A stretch of DNA of 64,000 bases from Palsa-504 sp963742795 (GCA_963742795.1 CAVUNL010000026.1:124001-188000); one strand, 5' to 3'. Positions 9,900 through 19,827 are shown, numbered from the stretch's first letter. Numbers and translations are program-made. Notes: a model not told the origin generated them from the letters alone.

Positions 9900-10226
9900 A
9901 TGAGTGAGCTGGACGTCATCGTTATCCACATCCGTGCCGAGCAGGCCGCGGAGTACGAGCGGCTGTTCGCCGAGCGGGAGCTGCCGCGCTGGCGCGAGTA
10001 CAAGGAGCGGGGCGCCTTTCTCAGCGCCCGGATCTTCCGTGCCGCGTTCGGCACCGACCGGCGTGAGGACATCGCCAAGTACGTCATCGCCGTCGAGGTT
10101 CCCAGTCACGCCGAGCACAGCGAACACGACGCCGATCCGGGGTTCCAGGAGTTCAACCGGCTCGCCGATGCGTTCCAGCCGGAGGATCCGCTGGTATACG
10201 GCGGACAGGTGCTGCACGCCGTGTGA
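9900..10226 (+). CDS. Hypothetical protein, 108 aa (possible dimeric alpha-beta barrel)
   Basis: ATG preceded by GAGGGAGG. The pattern 'ELDVIVIHIRAEQAAEYERLFAERELPRWREYKERGAFLSARIFR' followed by 'YVIAVEV' resembles ferredoxin-like/EthD-type small barrels: strand, helix, strand, then a helix near 'DPGFQEFNRLADAF'. No catalytic residue can be named. It is about 220 bp upstream of the transporter operon and separated from it by that operon's own promoter. Confidence 0.65.
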   Translation: MSELDVIVIHIRAEQAAEYERLFAERELPRWREYKERGAFLSARIFRAAFGTDRREDIAKYVIAVEVPSHAEHSEHDADPGFQEFNRLADAFQPEDPLVYGGQVLHAV

Positions 10227-10398
10227 CGCCGGGGCGGCCACGAGCCAGGCGACGCGAACCTCCCGCCGGATTTCATCGCCGTCACAGCTGCCGGCGATGA
10301 CCCGGAGCGCCTGCCAGTGAAGCGCGCAATGCGATGCCCGGCCGGAGCACCAGGGAAGGCCGGCGCTCGTCTTCGGATGCCACTTACCTGCGTCACAT

Positions 10399-10441
10399 GA
10401 GATAACACAGATTTGTGTCATCTCAGTCTTGCTTGTACTCT
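10399..10441 (+). promoter_or_regulatory. Palindromic operator overlapping a leaderless promoter
   Basis: GAGATAACACA (10399-10409) and TGTGTCATCTC (10414-10424) form an inverted repeat with 10 of 11 matching pairs and a 4-nt spacer. It overlaps a candidate -35 TTGTGT (10413-10418). A candidate -10 TACTCT (10436-10441) lies 17 nt downstream. Transcription would start at or next to the ATG at 10449, so the transcript is probably leaderless. The site is well placed for autorepression by the regulator encoded immediately downstream. Confidence 0.65.
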
Positions 10442-10448
10442 GTTGGTC

Positions 10449-10952
10449 ATGCCGACCGATGCTGAGATCACATTCGCCGACCACGCCGGCCGTCTCTATG
10501 CGCGCCGCTACGGCATGGCACCGATGGTGGGCCGGCTGCTGGGCTACCTGGCGATCTGCGACCCGCGCCAGCAAAGCATCGCAGAGCTGGCCGAGGCGTT
10601 GCTGGCCAGCCGCAGCGCGATCGCCAACGCGGCCAGCACCCTGGACACCCTCGGCCTGATCCGCCGCTCGCGGGCTGCGGGGGAACGGATGGACCGTATC
10701 CACATCGACATGACCGCGCCCCGGTCGACGGGCTTCGATGTGACCGAGTACCAGGAACAGGGCGATCTGGCGCGCGAAGGCCTGGCGCTGCTGGCCGATG
10801 CCCCGCCCGAGCGGAAGGCCGTGCTGCTGGAGATGGCGGCGTTCGCGGACTTCCTGGTGGCGCGGCTGCCTGAGCTGGAGAAGGACTGGAAAGCCCACCG
10901 TGAGGCGCTGCGCGCCGCCGGTGAACTCCCCGACACCCCGACGCACCGCTGA
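10449..10952 (+). CDS. GbsR/MarR-like winged-helix regulator of the adjacent ABC transporter
   Basis: 167 residues from ATG 10449. The N-terminal half is a winged helix ('MVGRLLGYLAICDPRQQSIAELAEALLASRSAIANAASTLDTLGLIRRS'), typical of the GbsR/MarR group that sits next to drug-efflux ABC genes in actinomycetes. The C-terminal helices (to 'LPELEKDWKAHREAL') probably form the dimer. The gene ends 14 nt before the ATPase gene, so the three genes form an operon, and the palindrome upstream suggests autoregulation. It likely represses the operon until a toxic compound is bound; the ligand is not known. Confidence 0.8.
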   Translation: MPTDAEITFADHAGRLYARRYGMAPMVGRLLGYLAICDPRQQSIAELAEALLASRSAIANAASTLDTLGLIRRSRAAGERMDRIHIDMTAPRSTGFDVTEYQEQGDLAREGLALLADAPPERKAVLLEMAAFADFLVARLPELEKDWKAHREALRAAGELPDTPTHR

Positions 10953-10966
10953 AAGCGAGGAAACCC

Positions 10967-11947
10967 GTGACGATCAACACGGCCGCGCCGGCGATCAGCG
11001 CCCGCGCGGTGCGCAAGTCCTTCGGCGAGCACGTCGTGCTCGACGAGGTCGACCTCACGGTCACCGAAGGCACGATCTTCGCGCTGCTCGGGCCCAACGG
11101 AGCCGGGAAGACGACGATGGTGCGCATCCTGTCCACCTTGATCGCGGCCGACGCCGGAGATATCCAGGTCGGCGGGCATGACGTGGCCGGCGACCCGGAC
11201 GCGGTGCGCGCCCTGATCGGGGTCACCGGCCAGTTCTCCGCAGTGGACAACCTGCTCACCGGCGAAGAGAACCTGCGCCTGATGGCCGATCTTGGCCACC
11301 TCGGGCGCGCCGCGGGGCGCCGCCGGATCGCGGAGCTGCTCGAGCGATTCGACCTCACCGGCGCCGCGCGCAAGCCGTTGTCGGCCTACTCCGGCGGCAT
11401 GCGGCGCAGGCTGGACCTGGCGATGACTCTGGTGGGCGACCCCGCAGTGATCTTTCTCGACGAGCCCACCACCGGACTGGACCCGCGCAGCCGCCGCACC
11501 ATGCGGCAGATCATCCGGGAACTCGTCACCGACGGCGTGACGATCTTCCTCACCACCCAGTACCTCGAGGAAGCCGACCAGCTCGCCGACCGGGTCGCGG
11601 TCCTGGATCACGGGCGGATCGTCGCCGAAGGCACCCCCGCCGAGCTGAAGCGCCGGATCCCTGGCGGGCACATCCAGCTCGAGTTCGCCGAGCCAGACGC
11701 CCTGCACGCCGCGGCCGCCGCGATCCCGAACGCCGTGCCGGACGACGATCAGCTGACTCTGCAGATCCCCGGCGACGGCAGCGTCGCCTCGCTGCGCCGT
11801 CTGCTCGGCGAGCTTGACGACACGAGCATCGACGTCGAGCACCTGTCGATCCACAGCCCCGACCTTGACGACGTGTTCTTCGCCGTCACCGGCCACGCCA
11901 CCACCGAACCGGCCACCGGCCAGGAAGAGAAGGTGCTCCAGCCATGA
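10967..11947 (+). CDS. DrrA-like ABC transporter ATP-binding protein
   Basis: 326 residues from GTG 10967 with GCGAGG upstream. Walker A 'GPNGAGKTT' is at residues 42-50, the ABC signature 'YSGGMRRRLD' at 141-150 and Walker B 'VIFLDEP' at 161-167. The switch position reads 'LTTQYLEEAD', with Gln in place of the usual His, as is usual in the DrrA branch. The C-terminal extension after residue 230 matches the regulatory domain of daunorubicin-resistance-type ATPases. It energises export through the overlapping downstream permease. The substrate cannot be inferred. Confidence 0.92.
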   Translation: MTINTAAPAISARAVRKSFGEHVVLDEVDLTVTEGTIFALLGPNGAGKTTMVRILSTLIAADAGDIQVGGHDVAGDPDAVRALIGVTGQFSAVDNLLTGEENLRLMADLGHLGRAAGRRRIAELLERFDLTGAARKPLSAYSGGMRRRLDLAMTLVGDPAVIFLDEPTTGLDPRSRRTMRQIIRELVTDGVTIFLTTQYLEEADQLADRVAVLDHGRIVAEGTPAELKRRIPGGHIQLEFAEPDALHAAAAAIPNAVPDDDQLTLQIPGDGSVASLRRLLGELDDTSIDVEHLSIHSPDLDDVFFAVTGHATTEPATGQEEKVLQP

Positions 11948-12747
11948 CGTCCCTCGCCTACACCTTCGCCGATTCGGCGACAATGCTGCGCCGTAACCTC
12001 AAACACCAGCTGCGCTACCCGTCGCTGACGCTGATGCTGGCTGGCTTCCCGATCGTGTTCCTGCTGCTGTTCGTCTACGTCTTCGGGGGCCAGCTCGGCT
12101 CCGGCCTCGGCGGACACGGCGCCGGCGGCCGCGGCGCCTACCTCACCTACGTCGTTCCCGGCATCCTGATCATCACCGTGGCCTCCGCCGCCCTCGGCAC
12201 CGCGATCTCCGTCGCCACCGACATGACCGGCGGCATCATCGACCGATTCCGCACCATGGCCATTTCGCGGGCCGCCGTGCTCACCGGCCACGTGATCGGC
12301 AGCCTGCTGCAGACCCTCGCCGTCCTCGTGCTCGTTCTCGGCGTTTCCCTGGCCATCGGTTTCCGATCCAACGCCAGCGCCCTGGCCTGGCTGGCCGCCG
12401 CCGGAATGCTCGCGCTGTTCGCGTTCGCACTCATCTGGCTGTCCGCCGCGCTCGGCCTGGCCGCCAAGAGCGTCGAGACCGCCAGCAACACCCCCATGTT
12501 CCTCACCCTGCTGCCGTTCCTGTCCAGCGCTTTCGTTGCCACCGCCACCATGCCGGCCGGGCTGCGCCAGTTCGCCGAATACGAGCCCTTCACCCCGGTC
12601 ACCCAAACCGTCCGCGGCCTGCTCACCGGCGGGCCCGTCGGCACGCAGGCGATCGCCGCCATCGCCTGGAGCGCCGGCATCGCCCTCGCCAGCTACCTCT
12701 GGGCCGTTCGCCTCTACAACCGCCGCCGAGCAGCCACCCCCAACTAA
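11944..12747 (+). CDS. DrrB-like ABC-2 type transporter permease
   Basis: 267 residues. Its ATG overlaps the ATPase stop (ATGA), which implies translational coupling. An N-terminal cytoplasmic helix is followed by six hydrophobic segments: near residues 28-48, 68-88, 115-137, 145-167, 175-193 and 235-257. The conserved 'GGIIDRFRTMAISRAAVLTG' coupling region lies between segments 2 and 3. This is the membrane half of a small exporter of the DrrAB type, probably working as a dimer with two ATPases. Confidence 0.92.
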   Translation: MTSLAYTFADSATMLRRNLKHQLRYPSLTLMLAGFPIVFLLLFVYVFGGQLGSGLGGHGAGGRGAYLTYVVPGILIITVASAALGTAISVATDMTGGIIDRFRTMAISRAAVLTGHVIGSLLQTLAVLVLVLGVSLAIGFRSNASALAWLAAAGMLALFAFALIWLSAALGLAAKSVETASNTPMFLTLLPFLSSAFVATATMPAGLRQFAEYEPFTPVTQTVRGLLTGGPVGTQAIAAIAWSAGIALASYLWAVRLYNRRRAATPN

Positions 12748-13303
12748 CGGCGTGATCCTCCACCAGAAACGGCGCGACGACCACCAGCACAATGCTCTCG
12801 TTGGTTGATACGCGGAGCACGCCGCGCCCACTTGCGCGACCAGACTTGCCCAGATAATCACCGACGATCTGGTAACGCACGAGACCCAGTACTTCGCCGA
12901 CCCCTTCCAGGCGCCTGCCCGGCGGGCGGCGCTAGCCGAGCCGATCCCGGGCCGCGACCGATGAACCCCTGCGGCCGCAGGGCGATGGACAACCTCGACC
13001 CCCAGGCATGACCGAACAGATGATGCTGGTCCGGCCCGGCACCCAGCGCGGGCACAGAACGACCGGTTCTGAGCCGTGTTCGCGATCACGCCGGTCGTGC
13101 AGCGAACCGCACCTAACGGCGGTTCACGCGCGTGGGTGCGGCAGTAGCCGTGACAGATCGTGAGGGCATCGGTCGTCCTGGCCGCGTGCCGCTAGCCGGC
13201 ACCGGCGCCTGGTTGCGAGCGAGCGCCCGTAAGCCGCAGCGATCGGCGCTGCGCGTCCTTTCCGCGTGCGGGGGCCGCCGTGCCGCAGCGGCCCGTCGTG
13301 TTG
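12748..13303. other. No intact gene; short relic
   Basis: A stretch near 12853-12963 reads 'IITDDLVTHETQYFADPFQAP' in the plus direction before a stop, which looks like a former gene's C-terminus, but I cannot name it. The rest has only chance frames. Confidence 0.4.
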
Positions 13304-13634
13304 TCACGGCGTGTGGCGCATCCAGACGTTCGGCTCTCAGTAGCTGCCGCGGTCGTGCTCGCGGTCAATGTGCACGGTGGCAAGCCCGCTGGGGAACCAG
13401 TAGTCGCCGCTGTCGGGGAAGGTCATGTCCGTCCAGGATTCCCACTCGGTGGTAGTGGTGCCTGTGATCCGCAGCGAAAGCGGTCCGGGTTTCAGGACGG
13501 CGGCTCCGGGCCGCTCGTGCACGCGCATTCAGGGGTCGAACAGCCGGCCGTCCGGGGAGGCGCCAGCAGGCGTACCGCTCGATCGGCACCAGTGGATAGC
13601 GTTCCTTCCAGCTCGGCCGGGACCGGCGCGGCAT
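13304..13634 (-). pseudogene. Remnant with a Trp-to-stop change and a frameshift
   Basis: Minus-strand sequence reads 'SWKERYPLVPIERYACWRL', then after a frameshift 'PLSLRITGTTTTEWESWTDMTFPDSGDYWFPSGLATVHIDREHDRGSY', TGA (13337-13339), 'EPNVWMRHTP', stop. I recall related actinomycete proteins with 'GSYWEPNVWMRH' at this point, so the TGA probably replaces a Trp codon. The function of that family is not known to me. One nonsense and one frameshift mutation make it non-functional. Confidence 0.65.
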
Positions 13635-13669
13635 CGCCCGGTTCGGGTGAGGCAGCGGGTGTCGGCGGC

Positions 13670-14653
13670 CTACTGCTTGACCAGCGTGCCGACGGTGACG
13701 TGCGGCCAGTGGATGCCGTTGAAGTCGAGCATCACCAGCTGCGTGTACTGCAGCTGGTGCTTGTCCGGCTGGCCTCCGGTGCCGGCGATCGTCTCGATCC
13801 AGAACGTCGCCTCGGCCTGCGTGGCCTTGGCGTTGCCTCCGGGAGGATTGCCGCTCGTGGCCAGGAACGCCGTGTTGGCGGTGCCGCCGCCGGCCTTGAT
13901 GATGCTTTGATTGGTCGCCACGTGCAGGAACGTCCGGCTCTTCATGGTCGTGCCCTGAAGCGAGGACTGGAGTGCGTCCTGCAGCACGCTGTTGGGGTTC
14001 TTGACGATGTTCTGCGTCACCCCGGGAGCCAGGAAGCGGAACTGGGTCGGCTGGGACAGGTTCAGCTCGGTGAACGTCTGGGCCACGGAGTTGAAGTCGC
14101 TGTTCGCGGGCGCCGGGCTGCCGAAGAAGAACGGCAGGATGTTGTTGTCCGGGATGGTCTGAGGACCTCCCGGGTGCACCTCAGCGACGCCCTGGGCCAG
14201 GATGACCGTGCCGTGCGGGATCGACGCCATGCGGACTACCGACGCCGGCTCGTCGGGATCGGCCGTGTGGGGCACCGTGGCCCAGATGCCGGGCTCGATG
14301 TGGAGCCCCGCGCCGCTGCTCGACTCGCTGATCTGCTGCATGTAGGTCAGGCCGAACATGTCGATGTCCGCCATCGCCAGCCCGCGGTTGGGGATCGGCC
14401 CGTTGATCCGCGTGAACACCAGCGTCTCGTCGGTCTTGTTCAGCTCGAGAAAGCGGTCCTGCTGGCTGGCCGGATGGTGCGGCCTCCAGATGGCGTTGAA
14501 GCCATGGCCCTTCCACGTGCCCAGCAGGCCTGCCAGGGCCCCGAGTGGATCGGGTCCCGCCGCGAGCGCCTTGATCGCCTCCGTCGCCTCTGCCTCAGGC
14601 GTGGCGAGCCCCGCGAACGCGAAGTCCGAGTCCGTCTGCGTACCTGCCGTCAT
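13670..14653 (-). CDS. FABP/nitrobindin-like (heme- or lipid-binding beta-barrel) protein, 327 aa
   Basis: ATG at 14653 follows GGAGGG, which decides this start over longer in-frame ones. 'LLGTWKGHGF' (about residues 43-52) is the G-x-W-x-G-x-G signature of nitrobindin/THAP4-type barrels. It is followed by repeated strand-forming segments with 'LHIEPGIWATVP', 'MASIPHGTVILAQG' and 'ATFWIETI'. At 327 residues it is about twice a nitrobindin domain, so either there is a second barrel or the family is different. No signal peptide, so probably cytoplasmic. A ligand cannot be assigned. Confidence 0.65.
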   Translation of the reverse strand: MTAGTQTDSDFAFAGLATPEAEATEAIKALAAGPDPLGALAGLLGTWKGHGFNAIWRPHHPASQQDRFLELNKTDETLVFTRINGPIPNRGLAMADIDMFGLTYMQQISESSSGAGLHIEPGIWATVPHTADPDEPASVVRMASIPHGTVILAQGVAEVHPGGPQTIPDNNILPFFFGSPAPANSDFNSVAQTFTELNLSQPTQFRFLAPGVTQNIVKNPNSVLQDALQSSLQGTTMKSRTFLHVATNQSIIKAGGGTANTAFLATSGNPPGGNAKATQAEATFWIETIAGTGGQPDKHQLQYTQLVMLDFNGIHWPHVTVGTLVKQ

Positions 14654-15139
14654 GATGACTCCCTCCAAGATCAGTAGCCGCTTGGCCCGGTCCAGGCCAC
14701 GATGCCCGTGGTCCGCGACAGGCTCGGCCGCGGGAACCCTCCAACGGGGCGAGCCTATAGTCCGCCCCGACACGTCCGTGCCGTCGGCCATGAGGCTCAC
14801 GATCACCTGCCTATCAGCCATGACCGGGCATGGCCTGCCGTGGTCAGGCACGTGCACGCCGCAGAGCGCGGATCGCACGATCGGCCGGCCGCTGGCCCTG
14901 CCGGCCCACGGGCGACCCGGGGCTGCCGGACGACGCTGCCGGGTCTGCGGGGACCGGTTGGCGAGTCATCGTGCGACCGGGCGCCGGCAGGTGACGGACT
15001 GAAACGACCAGTCTGTGATCAGCTCGTCGCAATCCGCGCATATCGCCGATTAGGAATTCCTATTCATGGATAGGCATTCGCGAGTCGCGGCGCGCAGAAT
15101 GCGCATTCTCGGCGCCCTCGTGCCCGAAATGCGAGCCCG
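14654..15139. other. No supported gene
   Basis: 486 bp with the ribosome binding site of the minus-strand gene at its left end. Nothing else recognised. A locally AT-rich spot near 15048-15075 could hold a promoter. Confidence 0.35.
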
Positions 15140-15647
15140 TCATGATACTCGTTGCGGCCCGCCGCAGGCCCCGAGGAGTGGGCAGGCCAGCGTTCCGCTC
15201 TGGCGGTCGGGCACGGTCGGCAGCAGCAGCGGCAGCTTCTCCGGCCGGCCGAGCACGACCACGCCCAAGTCGCCGGGATCATCGGCGCGTCGCGGGTCGT
15301 AGGCCGGGTTGGTGTAGACGGTGCCTGTGTACCAGGTTGACGCGGTGCCCGCGACCGGCTCAAACGTAACCCGCGGGTGGGTCAGGCCCTGGGCGGCAAA
15401 GCTTTTGCGTGACATGGCCGGCCGTCAGCAAGACGGTCGGTGAAATCAGCACACCCGTGGGTCCGTCGGGCCGCCCGATCGGACTGGCGTCGAGAAATCC
15501 CGCATACCGGTGCCCGTTGCCATCGGGCTGACCGCCGACGATCGCGCCCGCCGGCGCCGCCGGCAGCAGGGCTCCAAGAACGAACATCACACCGAGCAAG
15601 GGCTTGATAGTGAAGCCCGCGAGATGTCGCACGCTTTTGAAAGTCAT
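15140..15647 (-). pseudogene. Secreted trypsin-like serine protease, frameshifted and truncated
   Basis: From ATG 15647: signal peptide ('LLGVMFVLGALLPAAPAGA'), mature N-terminus 'IVGGQPDGNGHRYAGF', and 'SPTVLLTAGHV' with the catalytic His. The frame then shifts near 15400 into 'THPRVTFEPVAG...VYTNPAYDPRRADDPGDLGVVVLGRPEKLPLLLP', which carries the catalytic Asp (GDLGVVVL). The part with the catalytic Ser (GDSGGP) is absent. One frameshift plus loss of the C-terminal lobe means no active protease. Confidence 0.8.
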
Positions 15648-15816
15648 GTCTCAACCTCTCTCCCGGGCAGTTCCGCTCGCGGGTTCAATATCGGGTGCTG
15701 CTCACCAGGCAGGCCCAGAGGGCGGCAACCATGTCGGATGCTGTTGTGGTCAGCCTTGGTGGTCAGCGACCGCGGGCCTGGCCTCTTTGTCCCGAAGCCA
15801 GTTGTGATGCGGTCCG

Positions 15817-16751
15817 TCAGTGGCCTGAGTTCGCCAGGCCGATGACCCGCTTCAGGTTCTTCTCGACCAACTCCGGGTCGGCTTCATCCATCCAGTGCGG
15901 TGCACTTACCGATTCCCAGATGCCAGGCGACCAGTGCCGGACGAACGCCTTCCGGAGCGGGTCGTCGGCGACGTCTCCCCGGTCGGAAGGATCTTCGGCT
16001 GCCAGGTAGATGAGCGGGACGGCCGGCTCTTGATCGCGGCGGTCGTAGGCCCACTTCGATAGCCGGCAGTTGTCGATCTTCTCCAGCGACTGATAGGCAT
16101 CGGCCTGGCGGTTTGCCTTGAGGCACATGCCGTCGAACCCGTGCCGCTTGTCGATGACGTAGTCATCGGGGATCGAGGAGTCCAGCAGGAGGATTCCTGC
16201 GGTGCGGCCGGGGTGGGCAACCGCATACGCGCCGGCGACCAGACCGCCGAAGGATGCCCCGAGCAGGATGAAGGGACCGTGCTCCCCCAGGGCGTCGAGC
16301 ACGCCGTCGACGTCAGCGATGATGTCTTCCGGCGTCTGAGTTCCCTTCACCTTCTCGCTACGCCCTGTGTTGCGGCGCTCATAGGAGCAGATTCGATGTT
16401 TGCCGCCATCGACGGTCTCGATCGCCCGGATCGCATTTGACGCCGAGCTTGCTTAGGGTCGGGTGCCCAGCCAGTGAAGTAGATGACGGTGGGCGAACCC
16501 GTGCCGCTGCAGCGCGCATAGATGTCGTGACCATTGACATCGACCAGGCCTTCGACGGTCTCGCCCTTCTTGACGGGAAGGTGGATCCGGGGAAGCGCCG
16601 AACTAGCCGGTGTGGCCGCGGCGGGGGCCGCTGCCGCAGTTGTCTCGCTGGGCGCGGATGCGGCGTCGAGATGGGCGCCGCATCCCGTGAGCACGAGTGC
16701 GGTAAGACACAGCGGGGGCGCCAGGCCCTTGATAGGGAACTTGCGAGTCAT
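15817..16751 (-). pseudogene. Alpha/beta-hydrolase lipoprotein, two nearby indels
   Basis: N-terminus has a lipoprotein signal ('LCLTALVLTGC', lipobox LTGC), a low-complexity linker and 'GHDIYARCSGTGSPTVIYFTGWAPDP'. The frame then slips twice within about 25 nt (near 16425-16455) and resumes as 'IETVDGGKHRICSYERRNTGRSEKVKG'. The nucleophile elbow 'LLGASFGGLVAGAYA' and 'AGILLLDSSIPDD' follow, to a normal end 'VIGLANSGH'. Two single-nucleotide insertions explain the break. Otherwise it is a complete cell-surface hydrolase of about 311 residues with unknown substrate. Confidence 0.8.
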
Positions 16752-16842
16752 GGTGTACCTCCGATGTCGCGGATTGGTGTCCGGCGCGCCGCCGCCTACG
16801 GCTCAGGCGGATGCGCTGGGCGGCGCGGGACGCTGTGGGCCG

Positions 16843-17030
16843 GAGAGGGGTTCACCAAGCCTCCTCATCGTCTGGGACGTCGGACGGTGATGGCGTCCAC
16901 TGGCTTGGACGCTAGGTGCGGCCGTGCCTGTGGCCAACCGTGTTTCCCCGGGCTTGGATGTGGATAACACTGCACTCACGAGTTCGGGGCGGTGCGTGCC
17001 GCAGAAGGGGAGGCGTGGGCACGGTCGTGG
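16843..17030 (+). repeat. Imperfect inverted repeat, copy A (about 188 bp)
   Basis: Reads rightward with strong similarity (about 80-85% by eye) to the reverse complement of 19828-20017. Conserved blocks include ATCGTCTGGGACGTC, GCCAACCGTGTT, GGGCTTGGATGTGGATAAC and GTGCCGCAGAAG. The pair brackets the response regulator and first kinase gene. Copy B is the upstream region of the kinase gene, so copy A is a duplicated, inverted promoter region or the other end of a mobile unit. Each copy holds TGTGGATAA, which matches the DnaA-box consensus. Confidence 0.75.
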
Positions 17031-17465
17031 ACGCAACCTCGTGCGTCAAGGGCACCTCAGCGGGCACCCCGGAAGCGTGCGCACCGGCTGCTCATCACGA
17101 CAGAATCCCAGATGTTTGCCGTCGGTGGTCTGTCTGCACATGAGCTTGTCCGTGCCGGACGGCAGTTGCCGATCCGGCAGCCGGGCTGTCACGGGCCGTG
17201 CGGCCGCTCGTAGACGCTGATGTGGCGCCCGCTGGTGGCGGGGTGGCTCACTGTTCCAGCCTCCCCCATCGTTCGCGCAGCCGGAGGGCGACGACGCGGG
17301 CCATGACGTCGAACTCGGGCGGATCGGCCAGGCGCAGGCGGATCGGCCGGAGAACGATGCCGTCGGCGCTTGCCGTCGCGCCCGCTGGCCTGATTGCCGT
17401 TGTCGATGACGCCCTTGGCAGCGTGGCTGGGACCAATCTTCAAGTGCTTGCCCCGCAGCGGGACT
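17031..17465. other. No supported gene
   Basis: A 62-residue minus-strand open frame (17248-17436, 'ADGIVLRPIRLRLADPPEFDVMARVVALRLRERWG') has somewhat protein-like composition but no clear ribosome binding site or family, so it is left uncalled. Confidence 0.35.
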
Positions 17466-18110
17466 TCAGCTGCGGAGTACCCTGAGGACGGCGAGTACGC
17501 GGCGGTTCACGTCTGGGGAGGGCTCCAGGCCGAGCTTGCGGAACAGCTGGGCAGACGCCGCCTCGACGGTTCGCTCGCTGATCTCCAGCTCGCCGGCGAT
17601 GCCGGAATTCGAGCGGCCCTCCGCCATCAGGGCGAGGATGTCCCGCTCGCGTTGTGTCAGGTGGGTGAGCGGGGAGCCGGGGCGTCTGCGCTGCATGAGG
17701 CGGGACACGATCGTGGGATCGAGCACGCACTCGCCCTCGGTGACCCGGCGCAGGGCGTCGACGAGGACGGCGATGTCGGAGACGCGCTCTTTGAGCAGGT
17801 AGCCGAGCCCGCCGGGCTGGTCGGCGAGCAGCCGCTGAGCGTACCGGGGCTCGAGGTACTGGCTGAGCAGGACGACCGACGTCTTCGGGTAGCGCTCGCG
17901 GATGCGCCGCGCCGCGACCAGCCCTTCGTCGGTATGGGTCGGCGGCATGCGGATGTCGACGATTGCCACGTCGGGCCGGTCCAGGGCCACCATGCGCAGC
18001 AGGTCGTCGGCGTCGGCTGCCTCGCCGACGACGTCCACGCCGGCATCCGAAAGCAGCCGGGCGAGTCCCGACCGGACCAGCATGACATCGTCAGCGATTA
18101 CGACGCGCAT
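17466..18110 (-). CDS. NarL/LuxR-family response regulator
   Basis: 214 residues. The receiver domain shows acidic Asp7/Asp8, phospho-acceptor Asp52 ('VAIVDIRMPP') and Lys107 ('GYLLKERV'). A linker follows, then a LuxR-type helix-turn-helix at about 149-214 ('LTQRERDILALMAEGRSNSGIAGELEISERTVEAASAQLFRKLGL'). Its start overlaps the end of the upstream kinase gene by 13 nt, so the two are co-transcribed and almost certainly cognate. Output genes are unknown; the divergent binding-lipoprotein gene is a natural candidate. Confidence 0.92.
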   Translation of the reverse strand: MRVVIADDVMLVRSGLARLLSDAGVDVVGEAADADDLLRMVALDRPDVAIVDIRMPPTHTDEGLVAARRIRERYPKTSVVLLSQYLEPRYAQRLLADQPGGLGYLLKERVSDIAVLVDALRRVTEGECVLDPTIVSRLMQRRRPGSPLTHLTQRERDILALMAEGRSNSGIAGELEISERTVEAASAQLFRKLGLEPSPDVNRRVLAVLRVLRS

Positions 18111-19811
18111 GGGATCACCGCCGTCACCACCGTCTCATCCTCTGGCGTGCCGGACAGCGTGAATCGCCCGCCGAGGGCGCCAACACGGTCGGCAACCTCG
18201 CTGAACGCCGCCGCTACGGTGGTCCGGCTGCCTGCATGCACCTGCACGCGAACGGTCAGCGTGTCACGGTCCTGGACGGCGGAGATCCGTGCTTGCGTTG
18301 CCGCTGAAGGGTGTCCGACGTTGGCGAGCGCAGCGGCGACGGCAGCGTACGCGGCCATCGCCGCGTCGGCGCCGACGTTACCGACCTGGATGTCGAGCGT
18401 AGCCGGGACATCAGAGGCCGCGAGGAGTTCGTCAAGGGCGGCTTCCAGTCCTTCGTTGGCGAGCACGCTGGGGAAGATGCCGTGGGCGAGCTGGCGCAGG
18501 TGGGCGAGCGCGTCGTGGACCCGCGCCGCAGTGCTCATCAATGGCGCGGCCGTCGCTGGATCGGCACCCCGGAGGGCGACTCGTCAAGTGGAACGCCACG
18601 CTGACCAGGCGTTGCTGGGCGCCGTCGTGCAGGTCGCGTTCGATGCGCCGGCGTTCGGCGTCGGCCATGGCGACCACACGCCGCTGGGAGGCCTGCACGT
18701 CGGCGAGCCGCGCCTTGACGACTGCGGCCAGCTGCGCGTTGCGCAGCGCCAGCCAGGCTGCCGGGGTGAGCCCGGCCAGCGCCTCCTGCTGGTCGGCGCG
18801 TCCGGCCAGCAACAGGCGCAGCATCGGTCCGGACTCGTCGGACAGGACGACGTATCTGCCGGGTGCAGGTGCATCGCGGACGTCGCGGCCAGCCGGGTCG
18901 ACCCACCGGGCGTCGCCGGGCACCGCGAACTGCACGCCGCGGATCGCACCGCTCAACTCGCTCAGCGCCGTCTCCGGTCCCGACAGCCGGGTACCCAGCC
19001 GGTTGACTGCCGCGCGGGTGCGGATCGTCCGGATCCCCGCGCTACACAGCACGGCGCCGACCACTGCGACGGCGAGGGGCTCGACGACCAGCAGAGGAAC
19101 CGACGGCGTGGTGGCCCCCCAGCCCGCCCACCGCAGGGCCAGCGAGCCCGCGAGCAGCCCAAGGGTAAGAGCAACGGCGCCGATGAGGCCGCGAGGCGCA
19201 GACGAAGGGCTGCCTCGCAGGACGGCGGCAGCCGCGAGGATCGCCGCGACGATGGTCAGCGCGCAGGTGATCGCCACCGCGGACCTCGTGCTCAGCACGC
19301 TGTCCAGGATGGGACGGACGTCGTCGCAGGTTCGCGCGCATCCGGGGTCGGCGAACGGGTTGTAGCCGAGCAGGTGCGCCAGGCAGGCGGCACCGGCGAG
19401 CACGACCACAGCGCGCCCGGCCCTGCGTGCGCTCGCCGATGCCTCCGGCGGCCAGCCCAGGGCAACCTGGGCGGTGCCAGCGACGGTGAGCGGCGCTGCC
19501 GCGAGCACCCCGGCGCGCACCGGCCCCGGCAGCCAGGACCACGCCGCCCACAGCGGGAGCAGCGACCCCACGGCAGCTACTGCCAGCCCGGTCGAGGCAC
19601 GCGGGTGATCCGCGCGCACGGCCCACGTGCCCGCCACTGCCACGGCGACGGCCGCTAGCTCGGCGAGCCGCAGCCACGCCGGCACCTGGTCCTCGACACC
19701 GAGGCTCAGGTCGTCCCGGGCGAGCGCCACGGAGTACGCCAGCACGGTCACGGCAGCCGCCGCCGTCGCCAGCGACGCGGCGATTGCGCCCGCTGCCCGC
19801 ATGGGTGCCAT
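18098..19811 (-). pseudogene. Membrane histidine kinase with phospho-His but degenerate ATP-binding domain; one frameshift
   Basis: About 570 residues if one extra G in a GGG run near 18575 is ignored; both flanking frames then join into a normal DHp helix. Six or more hydrophobic segments span residues 8-260. The H-box 'ERRRIERDLHDGAQQRL' has His395. The catalytic domain keeps 'AAVAAALANVGH' but has lost the rest: the DDGxGG box reads 'HAGSRT', the 'GSGLRGL' position reads 'AAAFSEV', and PPGGGT reads 'TPEDET'. ATP binding is unlikely. The neighbouring kinase at 21719-23299 shows the opposite loss. Whether the frameshift is biological or a read error is open. Confidence 0.85.
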
Positions 19812-19827
19812 TCGCGCTCGAGTTGAG

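Noticed and set aside
10449..12747. DrrAB genes as part of an antibiotic cluster
   Set aside because: No polyketide, peptide or tailoring genes within reach; it is a stand-alone exporter operon.
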